Positions 46,055-56,710 of a DNA stretch of 64,000 nucleotides are shown piece by piece. Under the pieces are notes generated by a model. The model was not told the DNA's origin. It did no database searches and saw only the letters and a list, made by a program, of their open reading frames with translations. This DNA is from Prostheceraeus crozeri (taxonomy: Eukaryota > Platyhelminthes > Polycladida > Euryleptidae): NCBI GenBank assembly GCA_907163375.1, contig CAJQUW010007793.1:1-64000 (forward strand), written 5' to 3'. How positions within the stretch are numbered: position 1 is the stretch's first letter; every line of letters starts with the position of its first letter. Both the position numbers and the translations under genes were made by a program.

Positions 46055-48225
46055 ATGTTGCGATCGGACACAAATCACTGCGTTTTGGATCATCCTGCAC
46101 AGCTGCCTGCCAACACTCTTCCTACCGTACGCGAGGCTCTTCAGCACATGAAGCTTTTGAAGCAAAGGAAACCACCAAAGGAGCCTATTATTAACTTGGC
46201 TGTTGAGACAGCGAAAAGTGTACAGGCGATCTGGGAACACTGCAGCACTGCAACATCAACATGCACTCACACAATTGGTACAAGACTAGCGAAACTTTAT
46301 GGTAAAGCAATGGATGTGAAAAAGTAGCAAAAGACTAGATCAAACTACACTGCTGTAGTGGCATCTTTGAATGATGAATTCGATTCCCTTCTTGACACAT
46401 GCTCCTGCAAATGTATACAATTTGCCCAGTGTTCCTGCACACGGAAGGTTCCAATCAGTGAAAGAGAATTTCTTCAAGACCAGAGGTCAACGCGCCAAAT
46501 GTATGTAGGAAGCATTGATGTCTTAGGCACAAAGGGGACACAGCGGAAACATTATCGAGAGGCATTGCAGACATCTACTTCAGAAACGACGTCAGCCCAA
46601 ACAAAAAGATGCTACAACACCTCCGAAGAGAGAGAGTCTCTGCTACACGACTGGATTCTGAACCAACAGTCAAGCCACCAAAATGTTTCCCTACCGTTTC
46701 AGTATTGGCAGACCGCTATGGGGTATCGAATACGGCAGCTGCTGCTTTATGTTCGGCCACCTTGAAGGATGCAGACATTGAGAAGGTAGTTGATCGCAGC
46801 AAGATTATGCGTGATAGAAAAGTCACACGTCAGGCAGCACAAATGAACACTGACGTATCTTTCCTGAAGGTTCTATATTTTGATGGAAAGCGTGCAGATA
46901 CACTTATGAAAGAGCAACAAAATCGAAAGAGTGTGAAACAGGAACATATAGTGCTGGTTGGGGAACCCAATTGTGAATATCTTGGCCATATTTCGCCTGA
47001 AAGTGGATCGGCTGAGACAGTCGCAAGAAAAATGCTGGAATTTCTCAAATCTAAAGGTGTTGATCCAAGACAACTACGATTAAGTAAGTAAATCAACATT
47101 TTTCTGATATATAAAATGTTCATGACATTCAGCAACATTTTCTCTTTCAGTTGGCTGCGATGTTACCAATGTCAATGTTGGTGAGACTGGAGGCGCTATG
47201 GCATTGATAGAAGGCGCAATCAATCAACCGGTGCACTGATGTATCTGTCTTTTGCACTTGAATGAGTTGCCTTTGCGTCATCTGATGGAGTTTTTGGATG
47301 GTAAATCAAATGGCCCACGGTCATACACGGGAAATCTTGGTAAGGAGCTCAACAGTTGCCATGAACTTCCTATTACAGATTTTCAGCCAATTGCAAGTCC
47401 AGAGATGCTTTTTGTGCCGCCTTTCATCATGAAAACACTGTCTACTGACCAGAGGTATCTGTATGAGATGATGCAGGTAGTAATTACTGGGAGAACATCA
47501 TCCAAAATAGTTTCACAAACACCAGGCCCACTCAATCATTCACGGTGGGTAGCACCTCCATCCCGAATTTTGCGATTGTATATAGCTACCCCTCAACCTG
47601 ATTCCAAACTGAAAATACTGACAAAGTATGTTATCAAAGTTTATGCTCCGTCGTGGTTCCTGATCAAAAAGAATCCAGCCTTCCATTTTGGTACCGCATA
47701 CTTCATCTGCGGAATGGCATCCGAGCTACTCTCATTAACTACAAGGCAGCCCAGGGAAAGCTTCTGGATGTTCTCATAAGAGATTGCTTCTTTGCTCATG
47801 CTGAGCAGCTGATAGTTTGCATGTTGGGAGACGAAGACATAGAGACTCGGCATCAAGGCCTACGGTACTTGCAGCAGATAGGAGCAACAGAGATTGTAAG
47901 CGATGGTAGAAGATTATTCGCCAGACCGGAGTTGAAGGGTGATGGGCAGCTGTCTCATGAAACTTTATGGCGTTCAAATAGTCAGAGCAGTGACCCACCT
48001 GTTTTGAAGGGAACTTGGACTTTGAGGCAGCAGGTTGAGTCAGGACCAATCACCTTCGCTCAATACCCTTGTAATTCTCAGGGCGTTGAGAGAATGGTCA
48101 AAGTCGTAAGCGAAGCAGCATCAGCTGTTTCCGGTGCTGAAGCCCGCGATGGTTGGATCCGAAACACTCTCAACAGTAGAGAACCGATGCCATCATTTGA
48201 CTCCAAAAAGGACTTTCGTGCTTGA
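46055..48225 (+). pseudogene. Transposase-like protein of the long-repeat transposon
   Basis: Pieces in order are: TVREALQHMKLLKQRKPPKE (46120 on); a TAG at 46325; then CSCKCIQFAQCSC and LQDQRSTRQMYVG in the same frame; a shift near 46600; then FPTVSVLADRYGVSNTAAAA, VLYFDGKRADTL and HIVLVGEPNCEYLGHISP. A GT-AG intron (about 47083-47150) joins RL to IGCDVTNVN, followed by TGA in place of a Trp before CICLLHLNELPLRHL. Then come RWVAPPSRILRLYIATP, KVYAPSWFLIK and, after another shift, YPCNSQGVERMVKVVSEA, ending MPSFDSKKDF. The D of YFDG, the D of GCD, a CxxH (CLLH) and the E of NELPL could be a DDE set with the C/DxxH motif of hAT, Mutator and P groups. This is inference. At least two stops and two shifts disable it. 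Confidence 0.6.
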
Positions 48226-48622
48226 TCCCATTCTGTGTGCGTGTATTTAGTTGATCAAAAATATTTTGTTTTAGATATTACAACTGTTCATTGAACATAT
48301 TTTGCTTTTATCTCGAAGTGAAACTGTGATACCTCTCTAACTCAAGAAAATGGTGAAGTACCCAATCAACACCGCAGTGCGGGGCTATTTCCTATACACT
48401 TTGCGAGCAGGGACATAGGGGGCCAAGAGCTTTAATTTACGCTCACTTATTTTCATCAATAAAATCACTATGCTCGCTTGAAAGTAGCGGCTATAGAGGA
48501 TGTCTGCCACAGGGGAAATCCATGAAATTATGTACATGTAGACCTATTTTATGACAAAAGCCTATACAGAAGGCTCACGTACAAAGCACAACAGACCTAC
48601 GTGTGCACACATGCTGCCTATT

Positions 48623-49076
48623 CATTTCGCACCTTCAAGCTCCCAAAAATCTAGTCTCTACAATGTTGGTTCTATTTCACGACATGAAAGTGTCAAATTC
48701 AAAATTTGCAAAAATCACATTTTTGGTCATATTTTGAAAATGTGCAAATTTTGGAGGTCTCTCAGTAGGAGTTCGCTATCCTGAGTCATTTAAATTTTTG
48801 CTTCAATCAAAAGAGGCTGTCAACATGTACTTGCACCTAGAGTTTCAAGGCTATAGCTCATTAGGAAGTACTACGTAATACAGCTTCAACTAGCGTAAAT
48901 TGACGAAAAAAACTAAAAAAAAAAGAAAATAGTCAACAAATAGATGGCCAGTGTGGAGATAGTAGACCTTGTCCAAATTCACTGAAATTTTGCATGGGAG
49001 TTCAAAATAACCATAGACCAAAGACTTGACCACCCAAATTTTGATTTTCAAAATTTCGATTTTTTTATCCACCCTA
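48623..49076 (-). repeat. Right long terminal inverted repeat
   Basis: Reverse complement of the left repeat; only scattered differences are seen, so the two ends have diverged little since insertion. Confidence 0.9.
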
Positions 49077-49379
49077 GTGTTGAGTGGTGCAAAGCTTTGA
49101 AGAATGACAGTAGATATAAGAACGTATATATCAATCCGGAATATGTGTTTCCTAGACTGTAAAGAAAATAAAAGACTACGTAGCGCAGTAAAATATCTCC
49201 AGAGATTCATCCTCAGAAAAAAGTTGTTCTATACAAAGGAAAATTCATGGTTGATGGTAAGACCTATGATACTGAAAACCCTTTGAGTCACATATTTCCT
49301 GATTTTTGACTACATTTTTGCATGCCAAATGATCATAACAACCGTAAAGGAAAATGCAATACTTTCAATACTCTTCAAC

Positions 49380-51960
49380 TGCCATCATTATCTACAATAA
49401 ATACAAGATCCTCAAAGACAAAATTGATGAGTTGCACATTTTTATTAAATCACAAAATTTGAAAAATTTGTATAACGGAAACATGGTTGGACGAGACTGT
49501 TGAAAATTCCTCTATTTTGATTCCCGATTTCATCGTTCATCGAGCTGACAGAAATGATTCAAGAAGAGGTGGCGCATTGTGCTGCCTTGTTAATTCTTCC
49601 ATAAAATTCTCCAACTCAATTTCATGCAACAAATGATCCTGATGTTGAACTCTTATTGGTTTAAGTTTCATGCATGTCTTTTCATTGCTTGATCGCCACG
49701 TTGTATTTTCCTCATGGCAGTATCCTAAATCAGAGACATCACAGAGCATGTGACTTCATTGTCTCAGTGATTGATAAAGAATTGTATCGTTTTCCCAATT
49801 GTTCTGTAATTCTTATTGGTGATTTTAATAGGTTCAGCACGCAAACTCTAGAAAACAATTTTTATGTTAAGAACATGATTGATAGACCTCCTCGTAAAGA
49901 CGTTCCGCTAGATCTTATTTTGATACCAGAAGAATATATTCCTTTTTATCAGCCATGTAAAACGTTTGCTCCTCTTCTTCTAGCGACCATGATGTTGTAA
50001 TCCTAAAACCGCAGAATGAAATCACTTTTGACATTCCCCTTGTAAAGATCATCGATTTTAGACATTCGAACATTGACGCAGTTTCCGTCTTTATACGTGA
50101 CCTTGACTGGAAGGTTTTATTTGGCGACTGCGACTTGGACAGTGCTTGTACTATTTTCTATGAAAAGCTACGGGCGGGCCTACAATTGCTTCCTTGTAGC
50201 TATGTGAAACGATCATCCCGAGATCCACCTTGGTTGACAGACGCTATATAGGTCTTAATAAACAAGCTATTCTCTGCGTACAGGTCAAGGAACTGGCATC
50301 TCTACAATCACTACAAAGTAAAAGTTAAGAAGGCAATTTAAGAAGGCGCAAAGAAAAATTGGGGAAACAGATTGCTTAACGAAGGGCACTCTGTTTGGGA
50401 TATCTACAAAAAGATAAAAGATGATCGCAATACTATTGGAAACTGGATACTTAACTGTATTCTTGATGCCGATATTAACGCGATTCCCGATGAAATTTTG
50501 ATTACAGTCTCCTCTTCTTTTGTACCGAAACAGCACACCATTCAGCTGACTAAACCTTTCACTGTGCCATTCCAATAAAGGAAAGTGAGTTTCCGGTATG
50601 TTGAAGAATGTGAACCCACGTAAATCACCGGGTTCAGACAATATACCATCCCTTGTCTGGTCAAAGTTGTCTAACAGTATCTCCGGACCCTTAACGATGC
50701 TGTTCAACTCATGCCTCAAAGCCGCAGATTTGCCTCTGTATTGGAAGCGTGCCGACGTGATTCCACTCCAAAAATCATCTCCTCCAAGACTTGCAGAAAT
50801 AGGGCCAATATCTCTCCTTCCGATACCCGAGCGAATATTTGAGAAGAGTCTACTGAAGAGAATCAAATCTGAATTCCTTACACGCTTCGACCGTAGTCAG
50901 TTCGCTTATCGGCGTAAGGGATCCACAGTATGTGCCCTAATTGAGCTGGAAAATTTTTCAACCACAAATCTTCAGGAGCCTGATGTAATAGCTTGCCAGG
51001 TTGTGTGCGTTGATATAATGAAGGGGTTCCACACAATATTCCACATGACTTCCTTATTCAGAGGATGCTAAAGGACAATTTTAGTGAATTTACGATTTCT
51101 TTCGTTCACAATTATCTTTCATCAAGACAAATAAGATACGATGGAAGGATTCTACAAGTAGATCTACTCAAATGACCAGTGGAATTCCACAGGGATCATC
51201 GATTGGTCTTCCGATTTTTGGTTATTTTGTATCAGATCTTTCCTCTGATCAAAAATCAAACTCCACATTATTGATCAAGTGCGCGACGACATCATCTGTG
51301 TTGGAAAGATCTACAAAGATTGCAACGTGTCACCCGTTTCGGAAGTGCACGAGAATATTGTTCTTTGGACTGAAGAAAATAGAATGTCCGTTAAAGAAAA
51401 CAAATGCCATAAGTTTTTTATTTCATCAAATAGAAATTTCGACAAAGGAAAGTTCAAATTCGCACGATTCCTGTTCGAGAAGCAGTACGGATACTCGTTG
51501 TGTGTTTTGATAAGCAACTACGATGGAAAAATCATGTCGAGCAGATCTGCAGGAGCAATTCTTCAAGGTTATTTGTTCTACGCCAATTACGAGACATTAT
51601 CCGATTTATCAGAACTGCATCCGGAGCATTCTTGAGTATGCAACTCCATTGTTCACCAACTTATCAAAACTGTCTGAAATTGAGATTGATAGAATTCAAA
51701 GGAGGGCTAATGTTACTGTGTGCGGTGTCAACTGTGACTGTATTAACTTTTTACCTCTCGCTTATCGACGGAAAACAATTGGCTACAAACTTTTTGAGCA
51801 GATCGTCTCAGACAGTGACCATCCTCTGCATCATCTGTGCTTACCTTTGTTGCCATATTCAAGACAGTTCCGACTTCCATCTATCACATCCGCGCTCCGC
51901 AGCAAAAACTTCATTATATCGATGTCTCAGCTGTCCAACAGTGGTTTCACTTTAATTTAA
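49380..51960 (+). pseudogene. LINE ORF2: endonuclease and reverse transcriptase, decayed
   Basis: The endonuclease part is ruined, but IPDFIVHRADRNDSRRGGAL (about 49520) and VILIGDFNRF are recognisable. The reverse transcriptase has NPRKSPGSDNIPSLVWSKLS, then ISLLPIPERIFEKSLLKRI, FDRSQFAYRRKGSTV and SGIPQGSSIGLPIF. The A motif reads DIMKGFHTI where the second Asp is expected at the H, and the YADD box is broken by a shift at about 51275 (DDIICVGKIY continues in another frame). The C-terminus (51640-51960) has RILEYATPLF, HPLHHLCLP and SKNFIISMSQLSNSGF. It matches 25450-26760. Confidence 0.8.
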
Positions 51961-52322
51961 ATCAAACCTTCAGAATAAATGAATCTTTTTAAGAACTATT
52001 TTTTCATTTCATTTGTAACATTTATCTTTGTGTTGTCCGCTTCACGATTTTCATTATTGGGGCGTTTACTTCAAAACATACGTCTTTAATATTATTAACT
52101 TCGATCCCGGGGCGGAGTGTCATCAGTCGTAATGGATACTTTGAAATTCCATTATACTTATTCACCATGTTTTGTAACCGTAACGCTTATAGTTTGCTGA
52201 TACTTCTGTCAACATTTATTTAGTGCTGCAGTTGGAGAATCGACTTTTCTTTCAGTTGACTGTTTTCACAACAGATTTTCATTATGCCTAAATAATAAGT
52301 CTAAATTTCTTGACATTTTTGC

Positions 52323-52534
52323 AGGAAATTTTAACACCTTTTGAAAATTGTGACATTGTTAACTATCCACATGAAACCCATATACACACTGACACTGCTT
52401 TTGTGTCGAGATCAACTGAATTCGTTCGGATAGCACAAAAACTAAATAAAACGGACGGAATCTTCGGGCGCCTTGTGGACCTTGATGAAAATATTTTAAG
52501 CTTAATATTTAAAGCATTTTGGCATGTAAACTAA
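52323..52534 (+). CDS. Candidate terminal exon, unrecognised
   Basis: A 70-codon frame follows a good acceptor (TTTTTGCAG) and ends in TAA. It is charged and balanced in composition (KLNKTDGIFGRLVDLDENIL). No family is recognised and no upstream exon was linked. It lies just after the LINE end. Confidence 0.25.
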
Positions 52535-52559
52535 TGCGAGAGGCAAAAAGCAGCTTTTC

Positions 52560-53190
52560 TTTGTCGTTCAATTTCAATCTTTTCTACCTTATCAAGGCAA
52601 TCAACTGATCATGTTCAATGCAAATAGGCAGAAATTCAAATTTAAGACATCGTATCAAAAGCAAACAAATGAAACATCGTTGACATAAGCCTTATAAGAA
52701 TAACCGGCTTCCAAGCTTTGGTGGCCGGACTTCGAACCGGGACGGCGGCCGGTTTCATTCCTGATGCTGAGAGCATCAAAAACACCTCAATAGAGCGCTT
52801 GATACTTTTCATTGACATCGACTGCATTAGACATTTCGAAATGATGTTGAATTCAGCTGACGGAGAAATCATCTATATCACTTCGTCGCTAATCAATCAT
52901 AGTCTTTAACGTCATATTCTGCTTAATGGGGATAGAAGACTGGATGGGAAAGCGACGTAATGATCTGATGTCGGGAGTTATGGTCCAATCTCTGTTTTGA
53001 ATGGGTAAGTCTATTCCAAGCGTTCGGATTACTGGGCCTTATATACATGTAAGACACCTACTATAAATTGTATTGTCGTATTTATTGAACTTTTATTCTA
53101 AGCCTGATAGGTAATGAAACCAATGGCCATAATAAGGATGACTTATATAATTAAACTTCAATTGACATTCTATTCAATTGTGTACAAAGT
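52560..53190. other. Gene-poor stretch
   Basis: No supportable gene. GGTTCGAAGTCC on the minus strand near 52730 resembles a tRNA B-box, but no tRNA fold was found. Confidence 0.4.
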
Positions 53191-53197
53191 GCAACTT

Positions 53198-53600
53198 ACA
53201 GTCGTGGCCAGAATTGATCCCATCAAGTCATAGATATTTTCTTCATAAGTTAGAAAGTCAGATCTTTGAATGTCACATAAATTTGGTTTGACTGAAAGGA
53301 ATTGAAGAGTGATGACTAAAGAATAAGAAAATGTGCAAATGGTGAACTCAGTGTAACCGTCAGCATTTTACATGCTTTCCTCGTGTTGCAGTCACTGCAG
53401 AAATATGTTCAGACATTGATACAATAAGCCTTCGAGTTAGACTTGGGTCGATTTTTTCCTCAATAGCATTCTTCAAAGACGCTGATGAGGTCGTGGACTT
53501 CTCAACAACTTGTTTTCAGAATACTGCACCCATCTTCAATGGGTATCATATCCGTAGGGTTCCCTGGCCATGGACCATGGCCCTCAATTTATGATCAATG
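53198..53600 (-). pseudogene. Tc1-like element, 3' remnant
   Basis: An end-like CAGTCGTGGCCAGAATTGAT starts at about 53201, typical of Tc1-family termini. On the minus strand are WPGNPTDMIPIEDGCSILKT (third catalytic region, NP-x-D-M-x-PIE) and LTRRLIVSMSEHISAVTATR with GKHVKC (transposase C-terminus). There is a stop and at least one shift between them. The 5' half is missing. Confidence 0.65.
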
Positions 53601-54227
53601 CAAGCAATAAGACGTTTAAATACAAAAGAAAATGTTCGTGTGCATCACTTCAAGTTCCCACCTTAAAATATAGTATATGTAGAGTTTCAAGAAACTTAAT
53701 CAAGTTCCTTCATCTCAGGGAATAATGCATTTCTGAGTTTTATGCCTGAATGCAAACTTGAATGCTGGTTAAGATGTTTCTATTCAGTGATGGCTCAAAT
53801 GTCAGCTGGGATTTATCAGATTTTGAATAATTAATCAGAGATAATTACCTTAAAAACTGTTTGAGTAATGGGTTCTGATTGTTACACCTAACTGAAAAAC
53901 TGCAATTACAGGAATACTAAATAATGTAGAGGCTTATCATTTAGTTCTTTTTTAGTCTTGTTTTCATCGTGGTGAATTACGTTCTCGAAAGTTGATCTCA
54001 ACAAAGCATTTTACGCACGAACCTCGGCTATATATATATGACGCAGTGGGCCTGTTACACTATCAGTCGACTGACGCTTTTCTTCAAAATCGCATTTCGA
54101 ATTTTCATCAAAGCTTATATTTGAAAGTATTTCGATGGTATACCTACTCGAATATTTGTTGCTATTCTGTCTACTAAGAGGTATGTGAGAGCTCTTTGTT
54201 GTCTTCATTTGTAGCTAATTAATGAAC

Positions 54228-54381
54228 TATGTCGAGAGAAGGTTTGAATTACCATGTCATCGATATGTGGGAAGTCTGCATGAAACAGGCAACTGTTGCA
54301 AAAAGACTTTATGTTCCTCGATCCACTATTAGCGACATACTAGCCATACACAGTCAATCGAAAAGACAATTTGAGATTTAA
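54228..54381 (+). pseudogene. Tc1-like N-terminal helix-turn-helix fragment
   Basis: A 50-codon frame from ATG: MSREGLNYHVIDMWEVCMKQ, then ATVAKRLYVPRSTISDILAI. The AKRLxVPRSTISDI segment is a typical recognition helix of Tc1 transposases. It stops soon after; no catalytic part follows. Confidence 0.5.
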
Positions 54382-54660
54382 TGCCGCTCAGAATAGCCAT
54401 GGATTTCTTTATAGTAACATTGCTAGTATATCTATTCACATCAATGGTAGACTAGTGTCATAGTGCATTGTCAGTAGCTTCCATGTTTACATGCAAATAC
54501 AATGATATCGATCGATGGTTTTAGATCTGCAAAGTTGATACATAGCCTTAAAAATGACAATTTGCAAATTTGCGATTTTGAGGTTTCCAAACTTGATTTT
54601 CTAATAACTCTGCTGACCTCATTTCTTCATCTTTCTTTACCGTTTCTACACGATCAGATA

Positions 54661-55030
54661 AAGCAGATCGTTTTCTATCGTAGCAATATTTTTAATTTTT
54701 GATGCTGTAAGATATCTGTCAGGAGCGACCTTAGAAAAAGAGCACCCGTTTTTATTAATTAGGACCCACCAAGCAGGGAAACAGACATTTTTGAAAATTC
54801 GAGTGACTGAGAGAAAGTTTCGGGCATGTGCTACAATTGTACCAGAGAGAAACGTCAAACTATTGCTAGAACCTATGAAACATCGCTTTAGAAAAAGAGT
54901 AAAAAATTTTGTACGAGGACTTTTTGAACAGTGTATGTACATTGTACATACTCTTGTCCGCGTTAAATGTCTTTTTATTCAGATTGGTTCAAATGTTGCT
55001 TGTCATGGAAATTTTGTGGTTGAGAACTGA
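54661..55030 (+). other. Open frame of unknown nature
   Basis: About 122 codons are open without an ATG near the start: FDAVRYLSGATLEKEHPFLL, then IRTHQAGKQTFLKIRVTERK and VPERNVKLLLEPMKHRFRKR. The composition is protein-like up to about 54930. A 98-residue frame exists on the opposite strand. It may be an exon or transposon fragment; no family recognised. Confidence 0.3.
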
Positions 55031-56048
55031 CATTTGCATGCTTGCTTGCCTGCTTCAATGCCAGACGGGTGCTGAGACCGATTTCAGTCCTGCAGAGCCA
55101 AGGGCATCAAGAATATGGTAAGCTGGCAGCTGAGAGGCCGATCCTCCTATTCGTCAATGCGGCTTTTGGAACACGGGGACTCTAGATTGCGGATGATGAT
55201 CTGTGATGTCGACGTGGAGAATTGGAGGATCACATTTCTTAATTCATCTCTAAGTCAGTTTTTCTAATTACTTTATTATTAATTATTATTTATTATTATA
55301 ATTATTACTCAATTACTTTCTAAATTCATCTCAGAAATGACATCCAAGCGCCCTTTGAATGCATCCACGATGGACGTTAGGAAGGGGAGTGGATGTATTT
55401 CACACTGGGTTGTGAATGATAGTTTAGAAAACCGCCTTTTTTCACGACTGTGACTGTGATCCAACCACACATGACATGACCTATCAAAAAATCCGACCAA
55501 GTAATTGAAATTTTTAACTCAACTTGATTTCAATTGAGCGGTTTTAGTCTGGCAGCCAGAACGAGTTTCTACAGGGAACGTTGCCGAAAATGAGGCTTTC
55601 ACAGTATGATGTTTGCCCTATGCCTGCCACGAATCTGCATGTCTTCGGAGTTCTACCTGGTTCCTCTTCTTGTCAAGCACGATCAAAGAAAATCACATGT
55701 TAATCCAATGGGACGCAGATTTTAGTTTTTGACAAAAATGAAATTTTCTTTTGTTTTCGATGATTTAGCGAAAAGCACCGATCCCAGAGTCATAACTTTT
55801 GACATGGATTCGACAGGTTATTTTCTGTAATATGCATGTGTTATTATCATGTTTGTGATCGGCAATGTATGCGAAAATGTGGTTAAATGTGGATTAAATT
55901 CCTCAAAATGTTTGTGCTTGCCAACGTAAGGAGGTTTGCCAAATCTGAATGTGTTTAGCTTCATAGACAAGGGGAACATTTTTATTTCCGTAATTTCAAA
56001 TAAAAGAATTTTCATTTCTATAATTTCAATCATCATTTCGAATACTAG
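55031..56048. other. Gene-poor stretch
   Basis: Contains a short AT-rich run, TTATTATTAATTATTATTTA-like, at about 55275-55310. No gene supported. Confidence 0.4.
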
Positions 56049-56279
56049 AACGTCATTTCTACATCTCCGATTGCAATTTCGAAAATGATCAGCTGTGTTT
56101 GAAAACAACACCAGAATGGCCAGACAATGTCAATTTAATGACTGGTAATAATGAAAAAATGATTGATTTTTCAGTTGATTGCCTGTTCATCGCTCAACTT
56201 TTACTGAAGTCTTTTGGGAAGTGTCGGAACTCAGGACCCATCTCCATTTGTAATATTTGTGTCAGTAACAAATTTGCAG
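56049..56279 (+). CDS. Candidate extracellular exon (phase 1-1), weakly MAM-like
   Basis: The acceptor ATACTAG and donor GCAG|GTGTAA give a 231-base exon with phase 1 at both ends. The product starts RHFYISDCNFENDQLCLKTT and has Cys at SVDCLF, GKCRN and SICNICV. The CxFE-xxLC start resembles that of MAM domains, but the rest does not clearly match, so the assignment is tentative. The shared phase with the exon at 59930 is compatible with one gene. Confidence 0.3.
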
Positions 56280-56305
56280 GTGTAATCGCACCTTAACGAG
56301 GCATT

Positions 56306-56710
56306 ATGTTGCCTGCCAGAGTACTGATGTGCCAATGGTGGATGAACCAGCTGTATACGCAAGACTATCAACGCAGACAGCACAGGGAGAATGCAAAAGG
56401 CAGGATTATTACTTATTTGTCCTCTCTGCATGTAAATCCAACCGTTATTATGGCTGGGAAATTTGTAGTGATTGACCCTTGCAATCACATCAAAACGGAA
56501 CATTCGACATTTCAATATTTTAGGTCGCAGGAGGGCCCAGAGGTTTACGATAATCTACTTTTTTCAACGGCAAAAATTACTGAAAAACGAGCTAATTTAC
56601 ATTTTCAACCAAAATATATGCAGGTCATTTTGCTACGAAAGGACATCAAATACGATGCTTGCATCAGGTTGCTGTATCATCTACAATGTACTTTTGACCT
56701 AGACTTATGA
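56306..56710 (+). CDS. Open frame, possible exon
   Basis: This 134-codon frame starts at a TTG rather than an ATG. Protein-like segments are VNPTVIMAGKFVVIDPCNHI and EVYDNLLFSTAKITEKRANL. A TATTTTAG acceptor (56524) and ATGCAG|GTC donor (about 56633) would define a 110-base exon. No domain recognised. Confidence 0.25.
   Translation: MLPARVLMCQWWMNQLYTQDYQRRQHRENAKGRIITYLSSLHVNPTVIMAGKFVVIDPCNHIKTEHSTFQYFRSQEGPEVYDNLLFSTAKITEKRANLHFQPKYMQVILLRKDIKYDACIRLLYHLQCTFDLDL

Larger units (their letters stand above)
45085..49076 (+). mobile_element. DNA transposon with long terminal inverted repeats, unassigned superfamily
   Basis: The inverted ends of about 455 bases (45085-45540 and 48623-49076) are almost identical over their whole length, starting TGGGGTGGATAA on the left and complement of TAGGGTGGATAA on the right. 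The flanks are both GTGTTGAG (45077-45084 and 49077-49084), an 8-base target duplication. That size is shared by hAT, P, Mutator-like and KDZ elements. The target is the ORF1 of a LINE. The interior of 3 kb holds one transposase-like gene. Confidence 0.85.
44562..52085 (+). mobile_element. CR1/L1-like LINE interrupted by a DNA transposon
   Basis: ORF1 pieces (44562-45086, continuing at 49085-49180) and ORF2 pieces (about 49380-51960) lie in the correct order on one strand. A 4-kb DNA transposon at 45085-49076 splits ORF1 exactly within LSG|AKAL. Removing it restores a LINE of about 3.5 kb. The 3' end (TTTCATTATTGGGGCG near 52060) resembles that of the fragment ending at 26760. Many stops and shifts show it is dead. 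Confidence 0.8.

Noticed and set aside
52700..52760. tRNA-like B-box GGTTCGAAGTCC
   Set aside because: No A-box at the right distance and no cloverleaf could be drawn.
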